This document shows positions 55,097 to 64,000 of a stretch of 64,000 nucleotides of DNA, in pieces. Location of the stretch: contig JAEYPR010000017.1 in the NCBI GenBank assembly GCA_023410535.1, positions 1 to 64,000 on the forward strand, in the 5' to 3' direction. The position numbers were made by a program, and so were the translations under genes. The stretch's first letter is position 1, and every line of letters starts with the position of its first letter. The DNA comes from Bacillota bacterium. Its GTDB lineage: Bacteria; Bacillota; UBA4882; UBA8346. The notes below the pieces were generated by a model. That model made no database searches. It saw only the letters and a program-made list of their open reading frames with translations, and was not told the origin of the DNA.

Positions 55097-55288
55097 ATCA
55101 ACCAAGTGACAAAAATATTTCTCATGGTCAATAAAATGTTTATCAAAGTTGTTTTTCTATTTATCAAGATTGCTTTGCTATTTATCAACGGTGATTTTTT
55201 ATTTATCCATGGCAATTAAATATTTATCATGATTGCAAAAATATTTATCAAGGTCAATTAAATATTTATCACGGGCGTTTTGATGTTT
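55097..55288. repeat. 21-bp tandem array with ATTTATCA core
   Basis: ATCA-type cores begin at 55097, then every 21 bases at 55121 (CTCA), 55142, 55163, 55184, 55205 (ATCC), 55226, 55247 and 55268; only the first unit is longer (24). Each unit ends in AATATTT or TATTT, so the repeated core reads ATTTATCA. The middle of each unit varies, with GGTCAATT or GATTGC-like blocks. The period is two helical turns, so a protein could bind each unit on one face. It lies 160 bases upstream of the Spo0E gene, in a 490-base gap otherwise without genes. It is not CRISPR: the units have no spacers. Confidence 0.85.
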
Positions 55289-55453
55289 TTTCACTTAAAC
55301 AATATTTCGGAATCGGAATTCGGTGATAAAACAGTGGGTGGAACCGGACTTTTTATCAATGATCACAACAAAACCACCCGCTGTTCACAAAACGGACACA
55401 GTTACATTCTACAATATTCCTAAGTGAACGAGTCGTGGAAATGGAGTGATCAA

Positions 55454-55636
55454 TTGGAAGCGATCAAAGAACAGCTTGAACGCTACCGGAAACAGTTGAT
55501 ACAGGCGACCGTTCAGTATGGGCTCAATTCCCCGGAAACGCTGCGAATCAGCGTACTCCTTGATCAATTGGTCCTTGAATATCAACGGGTTATGGCGGAA
55601 TACGAAAAAAAAGGTAAAAGTAGGGATTCGCGATGA
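55454..55636 (+). CDS. Spo0E-like aspartyl-phosphate phosphatase
   Basis: A 60-residue protein with a two-helix Spo0E pattern. Helix 1 is IKEQLERYRKQLIQATVQYG and helix 2 has LRISVLLDQLVLEYQRVM, the place of the family SQxLDxLI motif. Such proteins dephosphorylate Spo0A to delay sporulation. A TTG start with GGAGTGAT upstream is preferred; a GTG at 55424 without RBS would add ten residues. The stop overlaps the TolC start (ATGA). Confidence 0.8.
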   Translation: MEAIKEQLERYRKQLIQATVQYGLNSPETLRISVLLDQLVLEYQRVMAEYEKKGKSRDSR

Positions 55637-57057
55637 AAACGAATGGACGGTTAAGGACGCGCTTTGGACTGGCGATGTTGCTACTGGTTATCTGCAGCCT
55701 TCAGACATTGGTCCATGCCGAGTCGCCGGTGTTAACCCTGGCGCAAGCGGTGGCGCTGGCGCTCCAAGTCGACTTTCAAGTCAAAATGGATACCAACTCA
55801 TTGGCCAAGGCCCAATTGGCGGTGAAAAAAGCGGCCCAGGGAACCTTCCCGCAAGCCACCGTCGCCGGTCAATATCAATATCAAGCCACGGATCAAAGTT
55901 ACCCCAGTTCCTATCAGGTGGTGGTACAGGAAACGATTCCCACCGGCTATAACCTGTACGGTCAAAAAGTCGATTCGAGCATTACCACGGCCATGTGGGA
56001 CCAGGTGATCGCCGAAGCGACGCTGCAGATCGCCCGGGCCGAAGTGATTTACAGCACCTATGAAGATTATTTGACAGTCCTGAAATATCAGCAAGTTTTG
56101 CAACTGCAGACGGAAGCGGTGAAAAAATATCAAGACGACAACACGTTAGCCGTCAAGCAATTCAGTGTCGGCAAGATTACTAAACCGGAGTTGCTCAAAA
56201 CGGAAAATGCCTTAAATCAAGCCCAATATGAGCTGGTCAAAGATCGCGCTGATTTGGACATCGCCCGGCGCAAATTGGCTAATCAGGTCGGCATTAAAGA
56301 TTTTGCGTCATACCGATTAGAGGAAATAACCATCGACCCGGAGGCGGTGGATGAAGAGCTGGCGGCGTTACAACACAAAGCGTTGCAACGGCGCTTGGAA
56401 TTGCAAAAAGACGGATTGAACATCAAAAAGGCCTTGCGGACTTGGGGCCAAGCAAAAAATGACGAGCTGCCCGGGTTAGCGGTCAGTTACAACAATCAAA
56501 ACACCACCCAAAGTTTTGGAATGAGTTACAACTTTATAAGCGGCGATCTTAGTTGGCTTGCGGCCCAAAAAGGCGATTCCTACCAGAGCCAGTCCGATGT
56601 GCTTTCCGGTTCGAGCGACACCAGTTATTACGGGACGCATAAACGGTATTTCACTGTAAAGCTTAGTTGGAGTTTGGACTTTGGCGCCGCCAAAAATGAA
56701 ACGCGGCAAACTCAGTACAGTTTAGAAAACGCCAAGTTGGATCTGGAAAAAGCTCGTCAGGATATCCAGCTCGAAGTGGAACAGGCGTTGAACGATTATC
56801 AACTGGCGGTCAAACAATATGAAGTCAACCAACAAGCTTTGCCCTATTATGAAAAAGATCTGGAGATCAAGCAATTGCAGTTGGAGATGGGGATGCTTAA
56901 ATTTACCGACCTCTCCGACGCCCGCCAAGACGCGCTGGAAGCGCGAATAACCGCGGTAAAATCGAGTTATGACCGGGTTTTGACGCTGCAAAAATTGAAA
57001 AAAGCGGTTGGCGATTTATATCCGTTCGCAAAAACAGCCAACTCCAACCAAGAATAA
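55633..57057 (+). CDS. TolC-family outer membrane efflux protein, system 2
   Basis: A 474-residue paralog of 33228-34604. Signal peptide residues 1-29 (cut after VHA). The halves start at LTLAQAVALALQVDFQVKMD (about 34) and in the region from about 240, with beta segments rich in Gln/Ser/Tyr. It is translationally coupled to the Spo0E-like gene. Confidence 0.87.
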   Translation: MKTNGRLRTRFGLAMLLLVICSLQTLVHAESPVLTLAQAVALALQVDFQVKMDTNSLAKAQLAVKKAAQGTFPQATVAGQYQYQATDQSYPSSYQVVVQETIPTGYNLYGQKVDSSITTAMWDQVIAEATLQIARAEVIYSTYEDYLTVLKYQQVLQLQTEAVKKYQDDNTLAVKQFSVGKITKPELLKTENALNQAQYELVKDRADLDIARRKLANQVGIKDFASYRLEEITIDPEAVDEELAALQHKALQRRLELQKDGLNIKKALRTWGQAKNDELPGLAVSYNNQNTTQSFGMSYNFISGDLSWLAAQKGDSYQSQSDVLSGSSDTSYYGTHKRYFTVKLSWSLDFGAAKNETRQTQYSLENAKLDLEKARQDIQLEVEQALNDYQLAVKQYEVNQQALPYYEKDLEIKQLQLEMGMLKFTDLSDARQDALEARITAVKSSYDRVLTLQKLKKAVGDLYPFAKTANSNQE

Positions 57058-57078
57058 TCAATACCGGAGGGAAAGAGG

Positions 57079-58326
57079 ATGCCGAATTTGAAGAAGAAAA
57101 CCATTGTAACACTCGTGATTTTGGTCATCGTTTTGGTGGGCGGCGGTTTGGCAATCCGTCAAATGCAACAAGCGGCTCAAGCGAAAAGCGCGGCCGTTCT
57201 GGAAACCGCCGCAGTACGCCGGATGGATCTGAGTGAAACCATTGACGCCACCGGTGAAGTGACCACTGAAAAAAACGCCTCGATCTATTCGCCTTACAGC
57301 GCTACCGTCAAGGAAATTTTGGTCAAACCCGGCGCTAGCGTACATAAGGGCGATGTGCTGTTGGTGTTGCAGTTGAAAGATACCGACTTGATCAATTATT
57401 CTTCCACCTGGCGATCAGCGCTCGATCAGGCCCGACTGAAGTTGAACATTGCGCAGCAAGCGTTAAAACGCCAAGAAATTTTATATAAAGTGCAAGGAAC
57501 GACCATTGACGATTTGGAGAGCGCCCAAAGCCTGGTCAAACAGTATCAGGAAGAAGTTAAGGACTATGAGTTGAAACTGGCGACGTTGGCTAAAAACGGG
57601 GTGGATCACAGCAACAATATCTTAATCAAGGCGCCGTTTGACGCCGATATCTCCTGGATCGACGTCAAACTGGAAGAGGCGGTCACCACCAGCAGCGAAC
57701 TGCTGACCTTCGGGGGTAACAGCGTCGTCCGCGTACAGGCGGCAGTCGATCAAGGCGATATCGATCAGATTAACATCGGATTGTCCGCTCAAATCACCGC
57801 CAATGATCAAAACCGGACCCGGATTCCCGGGGTGGTCACTTCATTTGGCGGCACCGGGACGACCAGTTCCAATGTGGTTACCTTTCCGGTGATCATCAAG
57901 CCGGCTTCTGATCAATCCCACGCTCAGCCGTCACGGCTGCCGAATCCTCCCGGCGCGGGGAATCCACCGCCGGTCGCGGCAACTGCGCCGCAATCCCAAG
58001 ATATGTTGCGCCTCTTGAAAACCGGAATGTCGGTGGACGTTACCATCACCGTCAGCGATCATGCCAATGTTTTAGCGATTCCCTTGCAAGCGGTGAAGCT
58101 GGGGGATGGCGCGGCAACGGTGCAGGTCGTCGCGGACGGGAAACTGGTCGCCCGACAAGTGAAATTAGGCTATCAAAATACTGATTATGCCGAAGTCTTA
58201 GCCGGATTGCGCGAAGGCGAGCAGGTGGCTGTCGCGCAATCCGCTGCCGCTACGACCGCCACGAAAACCAAAACCAACCGGGGAACAATGGGAGGCGGGC
58301 CGATAGGCGGCCCACCGCCGATGTGA
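57079..58326 (+). CDS. MacA-like membrane fusion protein, system 2
   Basis: A 415-residue adaptor. The N-terminal membrane helix is about 8-25, the lipoyl half TVKEILVKPGASVHKGDVLL, and a coiled coil spans about 110-175. A Pro/Gln-rich insertion (about 275-310) and a Gly/Pro-rich tail (GGGPIGGPPPM) distinguish it from system 1. It links TolC and the MacB-like pump. Confidence 0.87.
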   Translation: MPNLKKKTIVTLVILVIVLVGGGLAIRQMQQAAQAKSAAVLETAAVRRMDLSETIDATGEVTTEKNASIYSPYSATVKEILVKPGASVHKGDVLLVLQLKDTDLINYSSTWRSALDQARLKLNIAQQALKRQEILYKVQGTTIDDLESAQSLVKQYQEEVKDYELKLATLAKNGVDHSNNILIKAPFDADISWIDVKLEEAVTTSSELLTFGGNSVVRVQAAVDQGDIDQINIGLSAQITANDQNRTRIPGVVTSFGGTGTTSSNVVTFPVIIKPASDQSHAQPSRLPNPPGAGNPPPVAATAPQSQDMLRLLKTGMSVDVTITVSDHANVLAIPLQAVKLGDGAATVQVVADGKLVARQVKLGYQNTDYAEVLAGLREGEQVAVAQSAAATTATKTKTNRGTMGGGPIGGPPPM

Positions 58327-58337
58327 GGTAAATAACG

Positions 58338-59045
58338 ATGATCACGCTTGAGAAGCTTTTGAAAGTTTACCAGATGGGCGAGAGTCAAGTCCGCGCCTTA
58401 GACGAGGTGTCGCTGCAAATCGCCGCGGGGGAGATGGTCGCCATCATGGGTCCGTCGGGTTCGGGCAAATCAACGATGATGAATATGCTCGGGTGCTTGG
58501 ATCAGCCCAGTTCCGGTTCATACCGGCTGGACGGCCGGGAAGTCGCCGAACTGAACGAAGTGGAACTGGCCCGATTGCGCAACCGGGAGATCGGGTTCGT
58601 TTTCCAATCCTTTAATCTGCTCGCCAATCTCACCGCCTTTCAAAATGTGGAGTTGCCCTTGATCTATACCGGAATGGCGCCAAAGGAGCGTCGGCAGCTG
58701 GCGCTAACCGCGCTGGCCAAAATGGGTTTAGAGAACCGGGTTCAACATACGCCGCGCGAGTTGTCCGGCGGTCAACAGCAACGGGTGGCGATCGCCCGGG
58801 CGTTAGTAAACCGTCCCAAGCTGCTGTTGGCCGATGAACCCACCGGCAACTTGGATACTAAATCCAGCGTGGAGATTATGGGGATCTTCCAAGAGCTCCA
58901 TCAACAAGGGATCACTGTGGTGTTGGTGACCCATGAAAATGATATCGCGACTTATACCCAACGGGTAGTCCGGTTCCGCGACGGAAAGATTGTGGCGGAC
59001 GAACCGGTCCGACAGGTTATCATCCAAGGGGAGGTAAGAGCATGA
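58338..59045 (+). CDS. MacB/LolD-like ABC ATPase, system 2
   Basis: A 235-residue ATPase, the same length as the system 1 paralog at 35870. Walker A GPSGSGKST, signature LSGGQQQR, Walker B LLLADEPTGNLD and LVTHE are intact. The stop overlaps the permease start (ATGA). Confidence 0.92.
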   Translation: MITLEKLLKVYQMGESQVRALDEVSLQIAAGEMVAIMGPSGSGKSTMMNMLGCLDQPSSGSYRLDGREVAELNEVELARLRNREIGFVFQSFNLLANLTAFQNVELPLIYTGMAPKERRQLALTALAKMGLENRVQHTPRELSGGQQQRVAIARALVNRPKLLLADEPTGNLDTKSSVEIMGIFQELHQQGITVVLVTHENDIATYTQRVVRFRDGKIVADEPVRQVIIQGEVRA

Positions 59046-60238
59046 GATTCTCCGAAAATCTGCGAATGGCCATCAGGAACCTGTCGGCCAATAAAATCCG
59101 TTCGTTGCTGACAATGCTGGGAGTGATTATCGGCGTAGCCGCAGTCATCGATATGGTGGCGTTGGGACAAGGAGCGCAGCAACAAGTGACGCAAAACATT
59201 ACGGCCATGGGGTCCAATTTGGTAATGGTTTTTGCGGGACGCGGCAATCGGCGCGGCGGTTCGTTCGGCGGCGGTCAACCGTTGACCAATAGCTTGTTGC
59301 CCGCTCTCCAAAACGCCTCCCGCAAACTGGCCGCCATCGCCCCGGAAGTTCGCGGCAGCTTTACCATTCGCGAAGGGGACAACAGCATGGACAGTTCGGT
59401 GATCGGCTGTACCCTTCCGTATTTTAAACTTCGTAATTATCAAATCGCGCGGGGCCGCGCTTTTCTCGAGTCGGAGGTTGAAGGCCGGCGCCGGGTGGCG
59501 GTGATCGGTTCGTACGTCGCCGAGCAACTGTTCCCCGCCGCCGATCCGCTGGGACAAGATATCAAAGTGGGGGTGGTCCGCTTTAAAATTGTCGGCGTCT
59601 TAAAAGAAAAAGGGCAAAGCGGGTTCAATAACAGCGACGATCTGGTCATGATTCCCTTGAGCACTGCCCAACAACGGTTATTCGGCAATCAAAACTTGGA
59701 CACCATTTATCTCCAGGCTGATTCCAACGCCAACGTCGATGCGCTTTATCAGGAAGTCTACGCAATGTTGTTGGCGAAGTTCCGGGAAGAGTCCAAATTT
59801 ACCGTGCGCAATCAAGCCGAGATCTTAGCGACGGTCCAACAGACCACCCAGACGTTTACACTGCTTTTGGCGAGCATTGCCGCAGTGTCGCTGCTGGTCG
59901 GCGGGATCGGCATCATGAATATTATGTTGGTCTCGGTGACCGAACGGGTGAAAGAGATTGGGATCCGCAAAGCGATCGGCGCCCAAAAGTCGGAGATCTT
60001 GGGATTGTTTTTAATTGAAGCGGTTGGACTGAGCTTGATCGGCGGCCTGATCGGGATCATCCTGGGCTGGGCGTTGGCGATGGTTATTTCCAGGGTGACC
60101 GGTTGGGCGGTGGTGATTGCGCCGTTGTCGATCGTCATCTCGTTTGGCTTTTCATTCCTGGTCGGACTGTTTTTCGGCGGGTATCCGGCCTATAAGGCGG
60201 CAGGGTTGGATCCGATTGAGGCGCTCCGTTACGAATAA
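59042..60238 (+). CDS. MacB-like ABC permease, system 2
   Basis: A 398-residue FtsX/MacB-type permease, close to 36574-37773. The first helix has SLLTMLGVIIGVAAVIDMVA and the later helices VGGIGIMNIMLVSVTERVKE. The periplasmic domain carries a Gly/Arg-rich stretch (GRGNRRGGSFGGGQ) near 60. Confidence 0.92.
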   Translation: MRFSENLRMAIRNLSANKIRSLLTMLGVIIGVAAVIDMVALGQGAQQQVTQNITAMGSNLVMVFAGRGNRRGGSFGGGQPLTNSLLPALQNASRKLAAIAPEVRGSFTIREGDNSMDSSVIGCTLPYFKLRNYQIARGRAFLESEVEGRRRVAVIGSYVAEQLFPAADPLGQDIKVGVVRFKIVGVLKEKGQSGFNNSDDLVMIPLSTAQQRLFGNQNLDTIYLQADSNANVDALYQEVYAMLLAKFREESKFTVRNQAEILATVQQTTQTFTLLLASIAAVSLLVGGIGIMNIMLVSVTERVKEIGIRKAIGAQKSEILGLFLIEAVGLSLIGGLIGIILGWALAMVISRVTGWAVVIAPLSIVISFGFSFLVGLFFGGYPAYKAAGLDPIEALRYE

Positions 60239-60379
60239 CCGCGGAATGGCGGTAAGCCATAGGCAAAACGCGGGAAATGGGTTACATTAGAGTAGGGCCG
60301 CGGAACGCCGCCCCCGTCCAACCGGATTAACCGGTGATAGGTGCTAACAACCAATCCAGCGGAACAAAGGATGATTTCC

Positions 60380-61072
60380 ATGATAAAAGGTCAGACCATT
60401 CTGGTCGCCGATGATGAACAACTGATGCGTAAATTGGTAGGAGATTTTCTAAAAAAAGCGGGTTATCGCGTCGTCGAGGCTGAAAACGGCAAAAAAGCCT
60501 TGGAGCTCTTTAACGAAATACCCGGTATCGACCTAGCGATTCTTGATGTGATGATGCCGCTGTTGGACGGGTGGACCGTTTGCCGGGAGCTCCGCAAAAT
60601 ATCCAGTCGTCTCCCGGTGATCATGTTGACCGCCCGGGGCGAGGAATCCGACCAACTGTTCGGATTTGATCTCGGCGCCAACGATTATGTGACCAAGCCG
60701 TTCAGTCCCAGTGTTTTGGTGGCGCGGGTCCAAGCGCTATTGCAATTGGTCAGCGAAAGCGCCGGGACGAAAGCCCTTATTGAGCTAAACGGATTGCAGA
60801 TCAATCAATACGCCCATAGCGTCGCGGTGGATGGTTGCAAGATCGTTTTAAGTCCCAAAGAATACGAGCTGCTGCTGTACATGGTTGAAAATGAAGGAAT
60901 CGCCTTAAGCCGGGATCAGATTTTAAATGCGGTCTGGGATTATGACTATTTCGGCGAAGCCCGGACCATTGACACCCATATCAAAAAACTCCGGCTGAAG
61001 CTGGGGACGAAAGGGGAGTATCTCCAAACCGTGCGCGGTTTTGGCTACCGGTTTGAGGTGAAAAAAGGATGA
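60380..61072 (+). CDS. OmpR-family response regulator 1
   Basis: A 230-residue regulator. The receiver domain has Asp56 in LAILDVMMP and Lys in VTKPFSPS. A winged-helix output domain follows from about 130 (LSPKEYELLLYMVENEG ... VRGFGYRFE). AAAGGA precedes the ATG. The next kinase gene overlaps its stop. It likely controls the adjacent efflux operon. Confidence 0.92.
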   Translation: MIKGQTILVADDEQLMRKLVGDFLKKAGYRVVEAENGKKALELFNEIPGIDLAILDVMMPLLDGWTVCRELRKISSRLPVIMLTARGEESDQLFGFDLGANDYVTKPFSPSVLVARVQALLQLVSESAGTKALIELNGLQINQYAHSVAVDGCKIVLSPKEYELLLYMVENEGIALSRDQILNAVWDYDYFGEARTIDTHIKKLRLKLGTKGEYLQTVRGFGYRFEVKKG

Positions 61073-62577
61073 AAAGTTCGATCCGGACCAAATTATTCAG
61101 CGGCATCTGTTTGCTCATCCTGTTTTTCATCAGTCTGTCGTGGCTGGTCAACTTTTACTTTCTGGAGCGGTTTTATATCCGACAGAAGAGCGCGGTGCTG
61201 CAGAGGCAGTACCGTTATATCGATACGTTTTACCGTGGGGATCTGGGGGCGTTAACCCGTCAGTTGGAGCGGATTGTCCACGCCAATGGGATGAATATCG
61301 TCATCCTGGACCGCAATTTGCGGATCAAATCAACCTATTCGCCACGGCCGCCGGGTTTGCCGCCGCCACCGGAGCCATTGCGCCCGCCGCTGCCGCCCTC
61401 GTTCATTCCCCATACCGACTGGACCAAACCGCGGGTATTCGTGGATCTGAAAAAAGGGCCGACCGGTTATTTGAATTTCACGGCAACCTTACATCAGGGC
61501 GATTACCTATGGTTGGGCATGCCGATCGGAGAGATTAAGCAAAGCGTGGCGATCTCCAATCAATTTTTCTTAATGACCGGCGTTTTGACGTTGCTGATTG
61601 GCGGAGCGATGGCGTTGGGGTATTCCAAACGCTTCACCCGACCCATTCTCGAACTGAATGAAATCGCCCAAAACATGGTCCGGCTCGATTTTACCCGGAT
61701 GTATCCGGTGCAGACCCGGGATGAAATCGGCGAGTTGGGCTTGAGTATTAATTCCTTATGCGAACAACTGGGCAAATCCATCAGCGAACTGCAACAGGCC
61801 AACTCCAAACTGGCCTTGGAAAACGAACGGCAAAAGCGGGTTGATGAAAACCGCAAAGAGTTCATCTCCAACGTCTCCCACGAACTCAAAACGCCGCTGG
61901 CGTTGATTCAGGGCTACGCCGAAGGATTGCAGGTCAATGTGAATGAGAGCGAGGAAGACAAAAACTTCTACTGCAATGTGATTATGGCGGAAGCGGCCAA
62001 AATGAACAAACTGGTCCGGGAACTGTTGGACTTATCGGAGATTGATTCCGGCTACTTACGCCTGGAAAAAGAACTGTTTGATCTGGCGGACCTCACCGAA
62101 CAGGTATTGGAAAAGTATCAATTAATCTTGAAAGAAAAAGGGATTAGTTTGGTAGTGGAAAAAAGCGGCGCTGCGTTTGTCTGTGCCGACCTTTCCCGGA
62201 TTGAGCAGGTCTTGGTGAATTATCTTAATAACGCCATCGGTCATGTGGACGGCGCTAAAAAGATCAGGGTCAAGGTCGTAGCGGCGCAGGGGAATGTGCG
62301 GTTGGCGGTCTTTAATACCGGTCAGCCCATCCCGGCCGAGGCATTGGCGAAGATCTGGTTCAGCTTTTATAAAGTGGATCAGGCGCGCACCCGGAGCTTA
62401 GGCGGGACCGGTTTGGGCCTGGCGATCGTCCGGGCCATTTTAGAATGCCATCAGGGGGAGTTTGGAGCGGCGAACGTCGCAGACGGGGTGGAGTTTTGGT
62501 TCACTTTGCCCCACGAGTCAAACAATCCGTCAGTTGAGGGAGGTTCGGGAAACACGCGTGAAACTATTATTGATTGA
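61069..62577 (+). CDS. Sensor histidine kinase 1 with proline-rich extracytoplasmic domain
   Basis: A 502-residue kinase. Membrane helix 1 is about 10-30 and helix 2 about 163-183. The sensor loop between them carries a Pro-rich stretch (about 91-115). HAMP domain, coiled-coil, HisKA SNVSHELKTPLAL (His271) and HATPase (NYLNNAIGH, GGTGLGLAIV) follow. It partners the regulator at 60380. Confidence 0.92.
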   Translation: MKSSIRTKLFSGICLLILFFISLSWLVNFYFLERFYIRQKSAVLQRQYRYIDTFYRGDLGALTRQLERIVHANGMNIVILDRNLRIKSTYSPRPPGLPPPPEPLRPPLPPSFIPHTDWTKPRVFVDLKKGPTGYLNFTATLHQGDYLWLGMPIGEIKQSVAISNQFFLMTGVLTLLIGGAMALGYSKRFTRPILELNEIAQNMVRLDFTRMYPVQTRDEIGELGLSINSLCEQLGKSISELQQANSKLALENERQKRVDENRKEFISNVSHELKTPLALIQGYAEGLQVNVNESEEDKNFYCNVIMAEAAKMNKLVRELLDLSEIDSGYLRLEKELFDLADLTEQVLEKYQLILKEKGISLVVEKSGAAFVCADLSRIEQVLVNYLNNAIGHVDGAKKIRVKVVAAQGNVRLAVFNTGQPIPAEALAKIWFSFYKVDQARTRSLGGTGLGLAIVRAILECHQGEFGAANVADGVEFWFTLPHESNNPSVEGGSGNTRETIID

Positions 62578-63226
62578 AGATGAAATGAAACTGAACAAAG
62601 CGTTGCTGGCATTGCTGCGCAAGCACGGCTACGTGGTGGACGGGGTTGGCGATGGCGAAACGGGTTTGGAGATGGCGGTTGGCGGAAGTTATGACCTGAT
62701 TGTGTTGGACCGGATGCTTCCGAAACGTGACGGAATCTCGCTACTCAAAGAACTGCGTCAGCAAGGCATGAACACCCCGGTAATCGTGATCACCGCTAAG
62801 GATTCGCCCTACGACCGGGTGGAAGGGTTAGATTCCGGGGCCGATGATTATCTGATCAAACCGTTTGCCACCGTCGAATTGTTAGCCCGGATCCGGGCTT
62901 TATCGCGGCGTCGGGCCCAAGCAATGGTGGACGTTGAAACATTAGCCGCGGCAGGGCTCTCGTTTAACCCGTTAAAGTGTGAAGTGACCGCCGGCGAGCA
63001 TGTCATCAAGCTTAGCGTGAAGGAGTCGTTGTTGCTGGAGTTGCTCCTGCGCAACCAAGGTCAAGTGATAACCAAAGAACGGATCTTCGAACGGGTTTGG
63101 GGTTACACCTCCGAGACCGAGTTTAGCTCGGTTGACCTTTATATTCATTACCTTCGCAAGAAACTCAATGTCCCCTTCATTAAAACCGTCCGTGGCGTAG
63201 GATATTATTGGGAAGGGAGCAACTGA
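62558..63226 (+). CDS. OmpR-family response regulator 2
   Basis: A 222-residue regulator. Receiver Asp51 is in LIVLDRMLP (usually DxMMP), Lys in LIKPFA, and the C-terminal winged helix has FERVWGYTSETEFSSVDLYI. The start is GTG, inside the 3' end of kinase 1, with GGAGG about 14 bases upstream. Its stop overlaps the next kinase start. Confidence 0.88.
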   Translation: MKLLLIEDEMKLNKALLALLRKHGYVVDGVGDGETGLEMAVGGSYDLIVLDRMLPKRDGISLLKELRQQGMNTPVIVITAKDSPYDRVEGLDSGADDYLIKPFATVELLARIRALSRRRAQAMVDVETLAAAGLSFNPLKCEVTAGEHVIKLSVKESLLLELLLRNQGQVITKERIFERVWGYTSETEFSSVDLYIHYLRKKLNVPFIKTVRGVGYYWEGSN

Positions 63227-64000
63227 TGTTTCGCAAATTAAAACAACAGTTTATCATGACCAACGTCGGGATTATCACCGTGTTGTTTGTCTCGCTAACC
63301 ATAGGAGCCTACTTTTTGTTGCAGATCAACATGAATAACCATGCCGAATTTTTCGCAATCAAAATGGCGGAAGCGATTAATTCCGGAATGTTCAACGACG
63401 GTTGGTTTGACAATCAAATGCCGTTGCCGCCCGGCCGGGAGCGGCCGAATCCGTTCCCCCAACCTCCGAAAGCTTTTCATGCGTTAAATCCGAATCCGGT
63501 TTTCCCCAACCCGTCTCATCAAGAGCCGCAACTGTTTGCAATGAAAAAACAGTTTGACTTGGGGGGATTGTTAATGTCACTACGCCCCCGGGAACGGGAG
63601 CGGCCGGGTCCGAATGTATTTTATGTTAAAGCCAATCCGGAAGGAGCGATTACCAATCAATCCCTCAAGCAACCGTTGAATGTCACTGGATTGGAGGCGC
63701 TTACTAAAGCAATTTTACAGGCGAAGTCGAAAAACGGCACCACCAATTTTCAAGGATCCAAGGTTTATTTTTATAAAACACCATTGCGCAGAGAATCCGG
63801 CACTTTGTTGATTTTTCAAGATTTGAGCCATGAGACCAATATTCAAACCGCCTTGGTCACCTCCTTGATCATCATCGGATTGATCTATCTCATTTTAACC
63901 TTAGTGGGTAGTCTTTTCATGGCCAATCGAGCCATCGGGCCGATTCAAAAAGCTTGGCAACAACAGAAAGACTTTCTGGCCGACGCCTCGCACGAACTAC
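63226..64000 (+). CDS. Sensor histidine kinase 2 (cut by window end)
   Basis: 258 residues are visible. Helix 1 is about 9-33, then a Pro-rich sensor loop with PLPPGRERPNPFPQPPKAF (about 66-84) and more Pro/Asn. Helix 2 is about 205-228, a linker follows, and the HisKA box begins at DFLADASHEL (His256) where the window stops. It is partner of the regulator at 62558. The catalytic domain lies beyond the window. Confidence 0.88.
   Translation, partial: MFRKLKQQFIMTNVGIITVLFVSLTIGAYFLLQINMNNHAEFFAIKMAEAINSGMFNDGWFDNQMPLPPGRERPNPFPQPPKAFHALNPNPVFPNPSHQEPQLFAMKKQFDLGGLLMSLRPRERERPGPNVFYVKANPEGAITNQSLKQPLNVTGLEALTKAILQAKSKNGTTNFQGSKVYFYKTPLRRESGTLLIFQDLSHETNIQTALVTSLIIIGLIYLILTLVGSLFMANRAIGPIQKAWQQQKDFLADASHEL

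Noticed and set aside
55518..55952. 144-codon frame overlapping Spo0E and TolC genes
   Set aside because: Out of frame with both recognizable genes and without its own RBS.

Overview
The window looks like a chromosomal segment of an anaerobic, spore-forming Bacillota (Firmicutes) of medium GC. Supporting signs are a Spo0E-type phosphatase, strong AGGAGG-type ribosome binding sites with frequent TTG/GTG starts, YesM/YesN-type two-component proteins, iron-sulfur and ferritin-like proteins, and an APS-reductase-type CysH. Two complete TolC + membrane-fusion-protein + MacB-like export systems argue for an outer membrane, so a diderm Firmicute lineage is plausible. I cannot name the species from sequence alone.

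Positions 1-29101 are essentially one sulfur-acquisition region. A 21-bp-phased repeat array with DnaA-box-like cores (11-199) precedes a cupin / metY / CoA-binding / RuBisCO-like operon. That operon has the content expected of an MTA-isoprenoid-shunt type methanethiol salvage route. Next comes a sulfonate-type ABC transporter with two DszB-like sulfinate desulfinases (4367-9248), then the sulfate transporter sbp-cysTWA (9793-13633). The following assimilation operon (13683-21182) has a ThiS-like sulfur carrier, a second MetY, a ThiF-like activator, a JAMM protease, a siroheme sulfite reductase, TusA, CysH, CysD and CysN, and makes homocysteine through a protein thiocarboxylate. A second NitT/TauT-type transporter with a flavin-type protein and an unusual radical-SAM-like protein follows, then a hydrolase, siroheme and HemC genes and two more small YezD-like genes.

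Two shared regulatory motifs tie this region together. Operators of form TAAWWC-N14-GGAATT, resembling CymR boxes, sit at three promoters. A small hairpin plus terminator attenuator is repeated upstream of three uptake operons.

From 29315 to 43658 lie an AraC regulator, an Fsr-like MFS exporter, a glycosyltransferase, the first TolC-MacA-MacB operon, a PNPOx protein, an EmrAB-MarR type drug-efflux operon and an iron-sulfur flavoprotein. Positions 43920-51854 encode a YesM/YesN two-component system, a catalytically degenerate RbsA-like protein and a complete ribose-type sugar ABC transporter. Positions 52162-54899 hold redox and stress genes (NapH-like ferredoxin, TSCPD protein, thioredoxin, Ohr, ferritin-like).

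Positions 54961-64000 start with a second exact 21-bp tandem array upstream of a Spo0E-like gene. That gene is translationally coupled to the second TolC-MacA-MacB operon, which is followed by two tandem OmpR-type two-component systems, the last kinase running off the window end. I saw no rRNA, tRNA, CRISPR or insertion sequence.
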